Of a stretch of DNA of 64,000 bases, positions 20,050 through 29,900 are shown in pieces. The notes beneath the pieces are model-generated. The model searched no databases, was not told the DNA's origin, and saw only the letters and a list, made by a program, of their open reading frames with translations. The stretch comes from Patellifolia procumbens. Taxonomy: Eukaryota > Streptophyta > Magnoliopsida > Caryophyllales > Amaranthaceae. The translations under genes and the position numbers were made by a program. Where the stretch lies: positions 124,001 through 188,000 of the forward strand of contig CANSGD010001495.1 of the NCBI GenBank assembly GCA_947645195.1, written 5' to 3'. Positions within the stretch are counted from its first letter, which is position 1, and each line of letters begins with the position of its first letter.

Positions 20050-20395
20050 GGTCAGTGTACGCAAGAGTAATTTTTTTTTCTTCTTCTTCCACATTTTTAT
20101 TCTCTCTCTTCTCCTATCATTACGATTTCTCTGATTCATTGTATCAACCAATTTATTTACTCAAAATCAAATTCAGTTTATCTAATTTAAAGAGGGGAAA
20201 CATAAAATGAAACACATTTACCCAAGCCTTACCCAGTCAAATCACACCTCTTCACCTTCAACTCAATACGCCTCATCATTACAATAAAAACCCTACACTT
20301 CACTTCACTGACAACTTTTACTGACCCACTTCATCTTTCACTGTTCATCTTCTCTCTCCTTCATCTCTCTTCATTCTTCATTCTCTCTCTCTCCC
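20050..20395 (+). promoter_or_regulatory. CT-rich leader upstream of the Sirevirus env-like ORF
   Basis: T/C-rich sequence (TTCTCTCTCTTCTCC near 20100, then CACTTCACTTCACTG and TTCATTCTCTCTCTCTCCC up to the ATG) joins an ATG in strong context (CCCATGG). It looks like a plant 5' UTR. No convincing TATA box was found. Whether it is a separate transcript leader or a spliced acceptor region is unknown. Confidence 0.45.
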
Positions 20396-21773
20396 ATGGC
20401 ACCCAAAAAGGCAACCTCTGAACTTCAAGAAAATTACCCAGCCGAAAAAACACCCTCCATGGACGAGCAAAGTGACCAAGAATCTTCTAATCCGAAAGAC
20501 GATTTCACACATTCTCAAGAACCCATTTCTGACACTGAAGCGGCATCTCCCAAGCCTGAGGACGATGACGAGGATCAAGAAAGCAGTCAGGGGAGAGACC
20601 TTCAGATTCCCAAAAAAGGGGTAAGAAATCAAAATCCTCTCAATTTATTGTCGGATTCTGTGTTGATCTTGCATGGTGCAAGAAAGTAAAATGGAATGGG
20701 TTTCTGAATTTGTTAAAGTTTCAAAAATGGATGAAGTTAGTCTGTGTAGATGAGGGATTATATGAGGAAGAGATGAGTTCCTTCTGTGAGAACTTCAATA
20801 AAACAGAGGGAGTGTGCGTAAGCTTAGTGAATTGGTGTGTGGTCACCTTTACAGAAAAGAAATTGAGCGAATGGTTTAAAGTACCTTCAGATGGGTACCA
20901 AGAGTATGTTAAAGGGAAGGGAAAATTAAACATCAATGACGTCTCAAATGAAAAAATTCTTCAGTTTTTTCAAGGAAACCCTAACTCTATGTCCATTGAC
21001 CAAAAAGATCTCTCTCCCTTTCACAAACTTTTGTTTCAGTTTGTTTGGCGTTTTGTTTTACCCCGATCTTCCAAGAGAACCCAAGCTAATCTAATGGACC
21101 TCTCTATAATGTACTGTTTGGCAAAGAATATCAAGATAAACTTTCCCGCTCTTATGCTCTCTCACCTTTCCTATTGCATATCCCATAATACCAAGGTGGG
21201 ATATGACAATCTAATCACCACAATTTTAAAGAAAAATAAAGTCAAACTGTCTGACAGCCCTTCTTTCACCCTTGAACCTGAAAATTACTTGACCAAGGAG
21301 ACGCTGACTAGACTTAGCTTGAGGGTGGTTGGTGGAAAATTGGAATTTGAGGGAGAGACTACGGTGATAAGCCTGAGGCAGGGACAAAGAGAAAATTATT
21401 TGAGGAAGATGTTGGGGGATCTGTTAGGAAGAGCCAGAGACTGGCTGGGGGTAAGTCTCTTAAGGACTAGGATCCGGGTCATGCTGAAACGATCAATCTG
21501 GATGAGGAACAGGTTCCTTCAACTGCTGTGGATTTTCCTCTCATATCTACCACTGGACTTCATGGAATTCTGAGGGAAATTAGGGAGTCTCTGACACTCA
21601 TGCACTCAAGGATCAATGTCCTGGAGAAGTCAGTTTCCACCCTTGATACACAGTAGCAGGAGACTCTAGCCGCCATCAAGCAGGCAGACACGGGGATCAG
21701 AAACAAGGTGGATGCTGTGATCTCCAAGATTGACTCTGTCGTCTCCAACATCTTCAAACGCCCCAAACCATAA
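20396..21773 (+). pseudogene. Sirevirus env-like (third) ORF with two frameshifts
   Basis: Sits between pol and the 3' LTR, the place of the SIRE1-type env-like ORF. ATG 20396 starts a Ser/Glu-rich acidic N terminus (MAPKKATSELQ). The frame changes at the A6G4 run 20613-20622 into the conserved core around 20640-21420 (FCVDLAWCKK, then WVCVxFTEKKLSEWF-like and VWRFVLPRSSKRTQANLMDL). A second change near 21420-21440 restores a C-terminal segment with heptad-like helices (ILREIRESLTLMHSRINVLE) ending at TAA 21771, with one TAG near 21654. The core resembles the 'putative plant transposon protein' family. No signal peptide is evident. Function is unknown, and an envelope role is only a historical label. 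Confidence 0.75.
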
Positions 21774-22270
21774 CTTCCCTCCTCTCTTTAAACAATGATT
21801 TACTGGATTTTTTTTTTGGGTTTGTAATATTTGGTTGAACATTTTTTTTTCCTTTTTGCGTGTCTTCTTTTGACACAAATCTTTCTGAACTTTTCCTTCC
21901 TTGCTCTTGTGATATGCTCAAACTGATCCTTTTTTGCTTGCACATGCTTTTTCTATTTGTACTTGCTTGTGTTTGGATGGCTAATATTATGAGATGCTTG
22001 TTTGAGCTACTTTAATTGATGCCTAGACTGTTGACTCTTTAGTGCTGCAGGGACATAGCTTAGTTTTGATGATAACAAAAGGGGGAAAAGACTTGTTTGC
22101 TATCTAAAAACATTTTCTGGTCTGACTTAGTTCCTAGAGCCTTTTTGATTGCCTCTGTTTCTAGAGGATCCAGTTCCTAGTCCAAATTGAGTTTAGACTT
22201 AGACTTAGACTTTTTAGATTTAGATTTTTTTTTTGCCAACTTATTTGCCCTCTTCAAAAAGGGAGAATAT
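21774..22270 (+). other. Sirevirus 3' noncoding region and polypurine tract
   Basis: T-rich untranslated stretch containing GATGATAACAAAAGGGGGAAA at about 22069-22089, an internal purine tract, and AAAAAGGGAGAATA at 22256-22269 adjoining the 3' LTR. No ORF seen. Confidence 0.75.
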
Positions 22271-23349
22271 TGTTGTACTCGTTATTTTGATGATGACAAA
22301 TGAATAGTTTTTAACTTAGTTTTTAATTAGTTTTTCTTTATATAATTATTTACATAGTATTATTAATTATTTATTTTATTATGCCTAAAATAAACTAATG
22401 GAGAATTGATTTAATAATAACCAAAATTAAGTTGTTTAGGAAAATAGAATATTTAGTTATATTATTTTGTGTAGAATTAATATTCTAATAATATGGAATA
22501 TTGGATTCCATACTACTAGTTGAGTTTGTTCGTGGTTTACAGGAAAATAAACGTTGAAGAGCTGGCGATGTTGCGTGGCTAAATTGATGGGTTGAGGTCC
22601 TAGATTCTAGGGGCCATGATCTCAGCTAACAAACCGCACATCAAATATAAATCCTAAACTGCCAAAGACCAAGTCAAGAGCTGTTTAGAACATCATGGAA
22701 GACTCGAAGACTCGTTCAAACTGTGCAAACACACGGTTATGAATCGTGGCCTTAACATGGTCCATAACGGCTATGAAGGTGGAAGATAATGCCTAAAAAC
22801 TTGTGTCCACTACAAGGAAGCCGAAGAAGACCGTTGAAGATTTATCACAGCTATATAAACTGAGAAGAACTCAATTTTAGTTCTAAAGACTTTCTACGTT
22901 AACTGTGTAAATCTTCTAGAAAGTTATTTCGGTTTTATTCTCTTCGATAATTTATTGTATTCCATTAATCTGAGTTGCGGTGAGTGAAATTTTGTGAGAA
23001 AATTTCTACATTCAAGAGAGAAAGAGAAGAAAGAGAAGACTTCGAGTGAAGTCAAGAGAGAAAGTCACGTGTTCAGGGGGAACAAGGTGACTGGGAATCA
23101 TTTTCTAGAGGAACAAAGTGAGTTGCTGTTTATAATAGGGTGTAAGTTACTATTATAAATAAAAGGGCAAGATTTATTCCCAGAGAAAATAGGAATAAGA
23201 TCTTGTTTAAAAGCAGTTCTAGCGTTCTTTGTTTTAACTTCTCTTTAATTCTTTTTAACTTGTTAATTCCGCAAAAATAGCCCCTAGTAGTATTTACTAC
23301 AATTCACCCCTCCTCTTGTAGTAAACTTAAAAGTTCTATAGGACCAACA
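22271..23349 (+). repeat. 3' LTR of the Sirevirus
   Basis: 1079 bp, TGTTGTACTCG...GACCAACA. It serves as the uninterrupted reference for the 5' LTR and marks the Mutator-like insertion point at about 23165. Confidence 0.95.
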
Positions 23350-24280
23350 TAAATATTGTTTGGAAAGCGATCCTTAGTGCCTTAACGATACACTAAAAAC
23401 CCCTTACCAACAGTATATCCCATCATCTTGCTAAGTTAGTAGGTTTTATTGTAAAGTAATGATGGGATAATCATACTCGTAGTGATATTTCCCAACGTGT
23501 ACTTATGGATACCTTATCTTTATAATGCACTAACTTTTCGCTAACAAAAGAGACAAGAGAAAAGTGATGCATATAAATTTGCTCTTTTTTTTTGTATTTT
23601 CTTTGTAGAAAGAAGGTTATTACCAATTTATCATATACATCATCCGTTCATAAAAAAGGATTGATATCCTTTCACTTTCCATGCTATTCATGTTAGTTCT
23701 TATTTTCTAAACTTTCTTATTTTCTACTCAAGAGTTGTAATTGTCATCTAACCGGATGGTTTTGCCTGTGCGGCTGAGCAAGCTATTTTCCACTACGTAT
23801 TTTTTTATTATTCTAGAACCTAAGTTTGTCGAAAAAGAATTATTAAGCTATCATTTTTATTATTGTCAATAGTTTTAAATCAGATTTGGTTTCTCTTAAA
23901 ACCTATTTTACAAACACTCATTGCTTTTGTTTAGTTCGATTGAAGCTTTAATACAAGTTTTTACTTAATCGAATTCATTCCTCAATTTTGGTAATGTTCT
24001 TAATCTACTCTTTGTTATTCGATCTTGTGCTTAGTTAATTTCTGCTGAACACAATGAATTTGCTTGTGAATATCTGATTATGTTTTAGATTCTCAAGATT
24101 GAGTAGCTTCATATTAAGATCCTAATGATCTATGTATGCAATAAAGGATCATTTGAATTAATTTAATTGTCTCTTGAAATAGCATGTTTCCTATTGCCGA
24201 ATTGCTCATGCTAGATTTGGAATGTATTTTTATTATCATACACTGAGTTTAGTTTGAGAGGAAAGATATTATATAGGATA
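23350..24280. other. AT-rich intergenic DNA, nothing recognised
   Basis: No ORF, repeat or element end that I can support. Possibly old host sequence flanking the Copia element. Confidence 0.5.
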
Positions 24281-25421
24281 CTAGATTTCTATGCACGCGA
24301 TGCGTGCGACAATAATTTTATTATGAAATTTCATAATCTACAGTAGATAATTTTATAGATAGTCGCATCTTACCATAACTTTTCATGTTTCTAAACTCCC
24401 ATCTTAATGAGTTTTTTTTTTTAAATTCCACCTACCATTTACAATTCTATTAAAAACTCCCACCACTTAACGACTTTTGTCAAATTTCATTAACAAAACC
24501 GTTAAGTGGATCCCACATATACATTTTGTTAACAAAATAGAACTTGAAATAATTGCAATTATTTTCAAATAGTTGTAATTCGGCAAATCTGTTGAGGATT
24601 TGCCCTTAAATTGATGAAATTGACTTCAATTTCAGCATAAACTGATAATAAAATGCATAAGTGGGGCCCACTTCACGGTTTTGTTGACGGAATTTAACAA
24701 AAATCATTAAATGGTGGGAGTTTCTAATAAATTTGGGATTGATAGGTGGAAATTTAAAAGAAAAATTCATTAAAGTGGGAGAATCTAAAAACATGAAAAT
24801 TTTAGGTGGTTTTGAACAAAAAATTCTAATTTTATTTGCATACGGTGTGTGTTTTGGCTACTGTAACATGATAAAATGTGAAGGTACACAACATATTTTG
24901 TTTTCAAGCTAAATTCATTTTGGCTAATTTTTCTTTGAAAACATCCCTTACTCCCCCCCATCAACTACAACTTTTGTTATATAGTACCCGGTAAGGTATT
25001 TTTGCTCATTGTCCAAATGAGAAAAAATTCAAAAGTACTTGAAAATGCTTTATCATATTTCTCACTTATGCTAAAATACTCTATCATGATCAATTTGATC
25101 AAATGTGCCTTCACTCATGAACAATCAATTATTCATGTATTTCAAAATAAAAAATTTCAAAAGTATATAAAAGTATAGCAAAGTGGGTGTCTATCTATAG
25201 ATCTCAAGAAAATATAATCGTTTATATCTTTTAAAATTGTTTTTACTTTGTAGGTTTTTAGATATTTTAGTTAGAAGTTTTGAACATCTTTTATTAAAAA
25301 TCTAATGGCTAAATTTGGAAATAAAACTTAATTACTTAATAAACTCATTGATATATTTAATTAATTTTTCCTTTTTTTCTTTTTGGTGTCCACCCCCACC
25401 TCTTCACTTATATAATAGAGA
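24281..25421 (-). mobile_element. Small non-autonomous Helitron
   Basis: On minus, the 3' end has the hairpin GCACGCATCGCGTGC (24293-24307), an 8-base spacer and CTAG, followed by host T. The 5' end reads A|TCTCTATTATATAAG, the usual plant Helitron start. Hairpin, CTRR end, TC start and A/T flanks together fit Helitrons well. There is no Rep/helicase ORF. A long-TIR MITE occupies 24372-24810. Confidence 0.75.
24372..24810. mobile_element. Long-TIR MITE inside the Helitron
   Basis: About 150-bp inverted arms: TTCATGTTTCTAAACTCCC on the left pairs with GGGAGAATCTAAAAACATGAA on the right, and ACCGTTAAGTGGATCCCAC pairs with GTGGGGCCCACTTCACGGT. The arms contain two diverged copies of an ACTCCCACC..CTTAACGACTTT module. 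No coding capacity. The target duplication is not clear. Confidence 0.7.
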
Positions 25422-25614
25422 TCAATAAATAAGAAACGTGATCTTTAACAATTTGCTAGAGCGGAGGGAGTAATGTTCAAGAAAAATTACACGAGCTCTA
25501 GATAGATTGACTCATTAGTGCAGTGGCGGATCCAGAAAGTTATTTAGTGGGGTCAAAACGTAATTATCAAATTTATCGGGGTCAAATGGTCAATTTTTCA
25601 GGATAATTTTCAAA

Positions 25615-26767
25615 GTGTGCGGCTATTCACAGCCCGTATTTACTAGCTCATTGCCCGTATTCGTATAAATACGCGATATAAAAGTCTATATTACCCTCCA
25701 CCCCTTTAATCATTTTCTAACATTTTTAACTTACTTCTTCCCCTTCTACCACCTTGGCCCACCACCACCACCACCACATTTGCCGCCGCCACCACCACCA
25801 CCACCACCACATTGGCCGGATTTTCTACCGAAAAACTAATCCGGTTCCGTAATTTTGATGAATTTTTTTAAATTTGAATTTTACGGAACCGGATGAGTTT
25901 TTCGGTACCGGGAACCGAAAAACTCATCCGGTTCCGTAAAATTCAATTTTTTTGCGGAACCGGATAGCCTTCTCGGTTCACGGAACCGGAAAACCAATCC
26001 GGTTCCGTAAAAAAACGTTGAAAATAACGGAACCGGATGGAGATCCGGTTTCCGCCATGGTGGAAACCGGATCCCCATCCGGTTCCGTCAATTTCGAATT
26101 TTGAAAATAAAAAAGTTTTTTTAAAAAAGAAAATTCAAAATCTGATGAAACTCATCATTTTTTTCCAGAAAAGCACGGAACCGGACCCAGATTCCGGTCC
26201 CGTGAACCCAGAAATTTAAAAAAAAATCATTTTCGTGAGAAACACGGAACCGAAATCTAGGTCTGGTTACGTGTTTTTTCAGAAAATCGACCCATAAACC
26301 TCCCTAAAACACCCCTTAACTCCAATTTTTTTGATTTTTTTTTGAAAGAATTGAAATAAAACAATGCTTAATAACATCAAACAACAATTTTTTTAAAAAA
26401 AATGATTTTTTAGACGAAAACACGGAACCGGACCCAGTTTTCAGTTCCGTGTTTTCGCCTTTTTTTTTAAAAAACGGGCGGTTTTACTTTATAAATTGAA
26501 CGTCATTAAAAAAAAAATTTTAAAAAACTTGGCGGTGGCGGCAGTGGCGGGCCGATCTTCGTCCTCTTAGTTCTTGGAGGCATCGTTAATGTGGAAGAGA
26601 ATGGGGGGAGGATGGAAGGTGGAGGAGGGGTGTTAGTGAGATTGGGATGAAGGTTAGAGAGTGATGGATGGAAGGAGGAGGAGAAGGGTTAGTAAGAGTA
26701 AGTTAGACATTTAACTCAAAAATACGGGCTGTGTCATAGTAAATACGGGCTATGTTTAGTAACACCC
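25615..26767. mobile_element. TIR element nested in the hAT-like element, carrying GGAACCGG hairpins
   Basis: The inverted ends share ACAGCCCGTATTTACTA-type modules, each arm having two copies of AAATACGGGC. Flanking TTTTCAAA on both sides is an 8-9-bp target duplication, consistent with a Mutator- or hAT-type element. The interior is CCACCA-rich at the left, hairpin-rich in the centre and GGA-rich at the right. No ORF of note. Confidence 0.6.
25840..26460. repeat. Series of ACGGAACCGG inverted repeats
   Basis: About a dozen copies of GGAACCGG or its complement arranged as successive dyads. The best is a perfect 33-bp inverted repeat, 25874-25906 with 25914-25946, separated by 7 bases. Others include CACGGAACCGG..ATCCGGTTCCGT (25979-26008) and CACGGAACCGGACCC..CCGGTCCCGTG (26175-26205). 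Confidence 0.85.
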
Positions 26768-26865
26768 TTTTCAAAAAATTGAAATTTCTAAAGGAAAATT
26801 TTACAATTGTTCCCAATCAAATGGGGTCAAGTGACCCCACTTCTCCAAAGCTGCATCCGCCACTG

Positions 26866-28160
26866 ATTAGGTGGTTATATTTTTATTACTATAATTTTTA
26901 ATTACATGCATGATTCTCTATCCTAGGCTTTTATTATCATATTTTATAGATCGATATGTAATTTGTTTTTTTCGTCTAGTTTAGTTAATAAACAATTAAT
27001 ATTTCTTGTTAGTATAGAAAATTAATTTAGTCTAATTAGTTTAGCTATCTCCCTATTGTTTAAGGGCCTATTCTCTTAGGCATTAAACAACTGAACTGAA
27101 TTGAAATGAACGGAACTGAATTGAATTGAATTGAATTGAATGAAATAAATATAGAAATAATATTTAAACAATAATAATATAAATATTAAATAATAATTAT
27201 AATGATAAGTAATAATAATGAATAATAATAATAGTATTTTAGATATTTTTAAATGATAGTTATAATTAAATAATATTTTTTAATCATTAATAATAATAAT
27301 TAATGATAATAGTAATAATTAATAATAATTATTATTTTATATTATTTGTATTAATATATTAATACTTGATGATGATTATATAATAACAATAATATATGAG
27401 AATTAAATGAATATTACTATTTTTAATAATAATATTTAATAATTTAAATATATTTAGTAATAAAAATAACGATTGGATTGGATCGCGCAAAATTGCATCA
27501 TAAATTGTTTTGATGCGATTTGATTGGTTTATGGGCTAAAAAACGTGAGTTTATTTGTGCTTTTGACCTAAAACCTTTCCACCTCTTACCAATGCCTAAT
27601 GAGAACGATGACAAGTTGCTTTTGTTATCCGTCAATCAAATCGTTCGATATTAACTTGGAAACAATATGGAAAACACAAATTAATCCACATTATACAAAG
27701 AAGCCCATTTTGAAATTGATTAAACTGGTCACTTGCTCTCTTCTTAATATTGGACTTGGGGTGTTGTCTAATTTTAATTTAAAAGTAGACGGTCTTTTAC
27801 AAGATTAGTTGTATGGAAAATGTGTCTTCAAACTTGACATTATTTATGATTAAATCAATTTTTGTTTAATACAATCCACCTCAAACATCGAATTTTCCGA
27901 GTCCATTTTTCTAGTTTAAAAAAGAGTAAGGAACTTTCCAAAAGTTTCCAAAAAATATTGTTTCCCAAATTGTTGTGAAACCTCTATCACTTAATTAAAG
28001 ATATATGATCCATTAAGTAGTTCTTCAATCAAAAACTTAAACGACATATGATAATTAAATAAATATTGCATGGGCTATTACTCAAGGATTTAAGGTAAGT
28101 ACAATGTATTATTAGAAACCAGTTATGATTCTTAAGGCAATATAAGTATTGTATACTACT
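26866..28160. other. AT-rich intergenic DNA with MITE relic at 27067-27470
   Basis: At 27067 a terminus GGGCCTATTCTCTTAGGCAT is followed by ACTGAACTGAATTGAAATGA and tandem GAATT repeats, then TAATAATAA-rich DNA. The same sequence, inverted, is at about 55010-55425, so this is a repeat family. The rest (27480-28160) shows no ORF or element boundary. Confidence 0.55.
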
Positions 28161-28484
28161 TTATGTATTGGAAAAATTGACAAGAACAGGCCAAACTATT
28201 AGCCATATTCTATAAACAGGCCAGACTATGGATAATCCATGAACAGTCCCAACTATCACCCCCATCTTCCATAAACAGGCCAAATGACCTGTTAACCTGC
28301 TACAACAGGTAAAACTGATAATATTTTTATTTCTCTTTTTCTTTTTGGTTTTAATAACCTTTTTAATTAACTTAAAAAAAACAAAAAAAAATCTTCCCCA
28401 CCCCATTCCCTGCCACTGCCAATGCCAGCCAGCCACCCCCAGGCCCCTACCCCTTCCCACCCCCACATCATCACTGCCGCCATA

Positions 28485-28949
28485 TCTCCTGATGGGAGAT
28501 TTGATCTCCGATGGTTTGGACGGAGAGATATTAGGAAAAGTGTTGGGGTCCTTGCACACGGCTCGGCGAGTGCGTAAATTCCAAGGTCTAGAAGATTGAA
28601 TTACCGTCGGGGAAGCGATGGTGACGGATTTCTTGAGGAAGTCGGCTTTCATCTGGTGGACTTGATTGCGGAAATCGAGCATGAGTTTCTCTCTCATGGC
28701 TTTGATGCCATTGTCGTTGAAGTCAGAAGAACGGCGATGGAAGGAAGAGGAAGAGGAAGAAGAAGGGAAGTTGTGATCGAAGTGTTTCACGCAACGGAGC
28801 TGCTTTTGACTGCCCCACTTGATGTTGAAGCAGGGTAGGGAGGTGAATTGAGGGAGGATTCCTCTTGATTTCTCAGGTGCCATTAATTTGTCAATTTCAG
28901 GTGGCTGCGTGTTTTCGTTGTCATCCGCGTTGTCGGTGGAAATCACCAT
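28485..28949 (-). pseudogene. Captured DUF1639-like gene fragment (5' exon)
   Basis: An open frame from ATG 28949. About 150 residues resemble the N-terminal half of plant DUF1639 proteins: LPCFNIKWGSQKQLRCVKHFD near residue 40 and RPWNLRTRRAVCKDP near residue 120. A Ser run and a charged helical segment lie between them. The C-terminal DUF1639 block (EEIEEDF...RPKKRPK-type) is missing. After about residue 155 the frame enters Gly/Trp low-complexity element sequence and then the TIR, so the original protein is truncated. The function of the family is not known. Family assignment is from memory of its motifs and should be searched. Confidence 0.65.
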
Positions 28950-29165
28950 TACAGAGCACCGACTGCAGACAAGGAGGAGTTTGATGTTGTGAAGAATAAT
29001 TTGGAAGAGGGTTAAGCTTTGGGTTGTATATGAGAGAGAAAATGGTGTGTTTTGTTTTTGTTTTGTTTTGTTCTCTGAAATCGCCGGGAACCCAGAATTT
29101 ATATGGGAGGAGGAAGATGAGGGTGAGCGCAGGAGGAGGAGAGAGAGAGTGAGTGAGCAAGCGGT
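28950..29165 (-). promoter_or_regulatory. Captured promoter and 5' UTR of the DUF1639-like gene
   Basis: On minus, CCATATAAATTC (TATA box, 29098-29104) precedes an A/C- and CT-rich leader (AAAACAAAACACACC, TTTTCTCTCTCATATAC) leading to ATG 28949. An upstream CT block (CACTCACTCTCTCTCC) lies at about 29135-29155. Spacing from TATA to ATG is ~150 bases, normal for a plant gene. Confidence 0.55.
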
Positions 29166-29770
29166 TTTTAATAAGTGTCGGCGTTGAAGACGGCCGACGA
29201 GTTGAGGGGGTGGGGGGTGGTTTGAGGTTGTTCTGGCGGTGGAAAGGCCGGCGATGGTTAGCAGTGGCTTTGGGCGATGGCGTTGTTGGCTTCCGGCAGG
29301 GGAGTGAGGGTTGATGATCTGGGTTTGGGTTGAAGAAGGGTTGAGAAATGGGGTGAGTGGTGGTGGCAGTTGTGGGTTGGAGTGGCTGGCAGGTGGTGGG
29401 GTGGGCTTTTGTTTTTTTTTGCTTTTTTTTAAAGTTAAATCAGGTTATTAAATTAAAGCAAAAAAAAAAAATTAACCTGCTACAACAGGTTACCAGGTAA
29501 CTGGGCCTGTTTATGGAAGATGGGGGTGATAGTTGGGACTGTTCCTGGATTATCAATAGTTTGGACTGTTTATAGAAGATGGCCAATAGTTTGGACTGTT
29601 CTTGTCAATTTTTCCTTATTTATTTAAGTCTATTGGGTGACACACAAAATTAATGAAAATGATAAGAAAATAGGCTTTAGAGTGATAATCCAATTAGAAT
29701 TAGGGAATTTTTTTGGTACTAATCAGGAAATTAAATTACAAGATAAAAATCGTCATACAATAAGCCAAGT

Positions 29771-29900
29771 TCAGAGAAGCAAATGGTTAAGGACATTAAT
29801 ATCCTCCAAATAGAAATCATTACAAAATTTGGGAACAATGTCTAATTCCACTACTTCATGAATATAAGCTCCTCTTTTCCTCATCTCTTTTGCGATGCAA
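29771..29900 (-). pseudogene. C-terminal end of LINE ORF2 (RNase H tail)
   Basis: When the Athila-like element and one GCAAT copy are disregarded, the RNase H frame ending near 48925 continues here to TGA at 29773-29771, about 43 codons. It includes IAKEMRKRGAYIHEVV. A ~60-base 3' UTR follows to the A tract. Confidence 0.85.

Larger units (their letters stand above)
1..23349 (+). mobile_element. Sirevirus-like Ty1/Copia retrotransposon, 5' end outside window, carrying two nested insertions
   Basis: Order is 5' LTR, iMet-type PBS, gag with two zinc knuckles, protease, integrase, RT-RNase H, an extra env-like ORF, polypurine tract and 3' LTR. Integrase lying before RT is the Copia order. The long coiled-coil gag extension, second knuckle and 3' extra ORF are known Sirevirus (SIRE/Maximus) traits. 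Window base 1 aligns with base 22470 of the 3' LTR, so about 199 bases of the 5' LTR are missing. Removing the Mutator-like element (703-1773) and the Athila element (4473-17424) gives a unit of roughly 9.5 kb. The flanking target duplication cannot be checked because the left end is outside. The gag half is riddled with stops while RT is open, so the copy is dead as it stands. Confidence 0.92.
25521..26865. mobile_element. hAT-like non-autonomous element
   Basis: Begins CAGTGGCGGATCCAG and ends CTGCATCCGCCACTG, a terminal sequence common in plant hAT elements. Subterminal GTGGGGTCAA motifs occur at both ends. Flanks CATTAGTG and ATTAGGTG are an imperfect 8-bp duplication. No transposase is present. 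It is split by the element at 25615-26767. Confidence 0.65.
28170..29615. mobile_element. Pack-MULE carrying a captured host gene fragment
   Basis: TIRs of about 140-145 bp (28170-28310, 29471-29615), starting GGAAAAATTGACAAGAACAG. The flanks TTATGTATT (28161-28169) and TTATTTATT (29616-29624) form a 9-bp duplication with one mismatch. There is no transposase. The interior contains the start of a DUF1639-like gene on the minus strand with its leader and TATA region, plus GC-rich sequence (29170-29420) that could be a second capture. Both arms contain the inner palindrome ACCTGCTACAACAGGT. Confidence 0.82.

Noticed and set aside
24951..25470. CTCCCCCCAT...GCGGAGGGAG flanked by TA, like a Stowaway MITE
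   Set aside because: The proposed left end lies inside the Helitron and the right end outside it, so the two do not nest; the match is only about ten bases.
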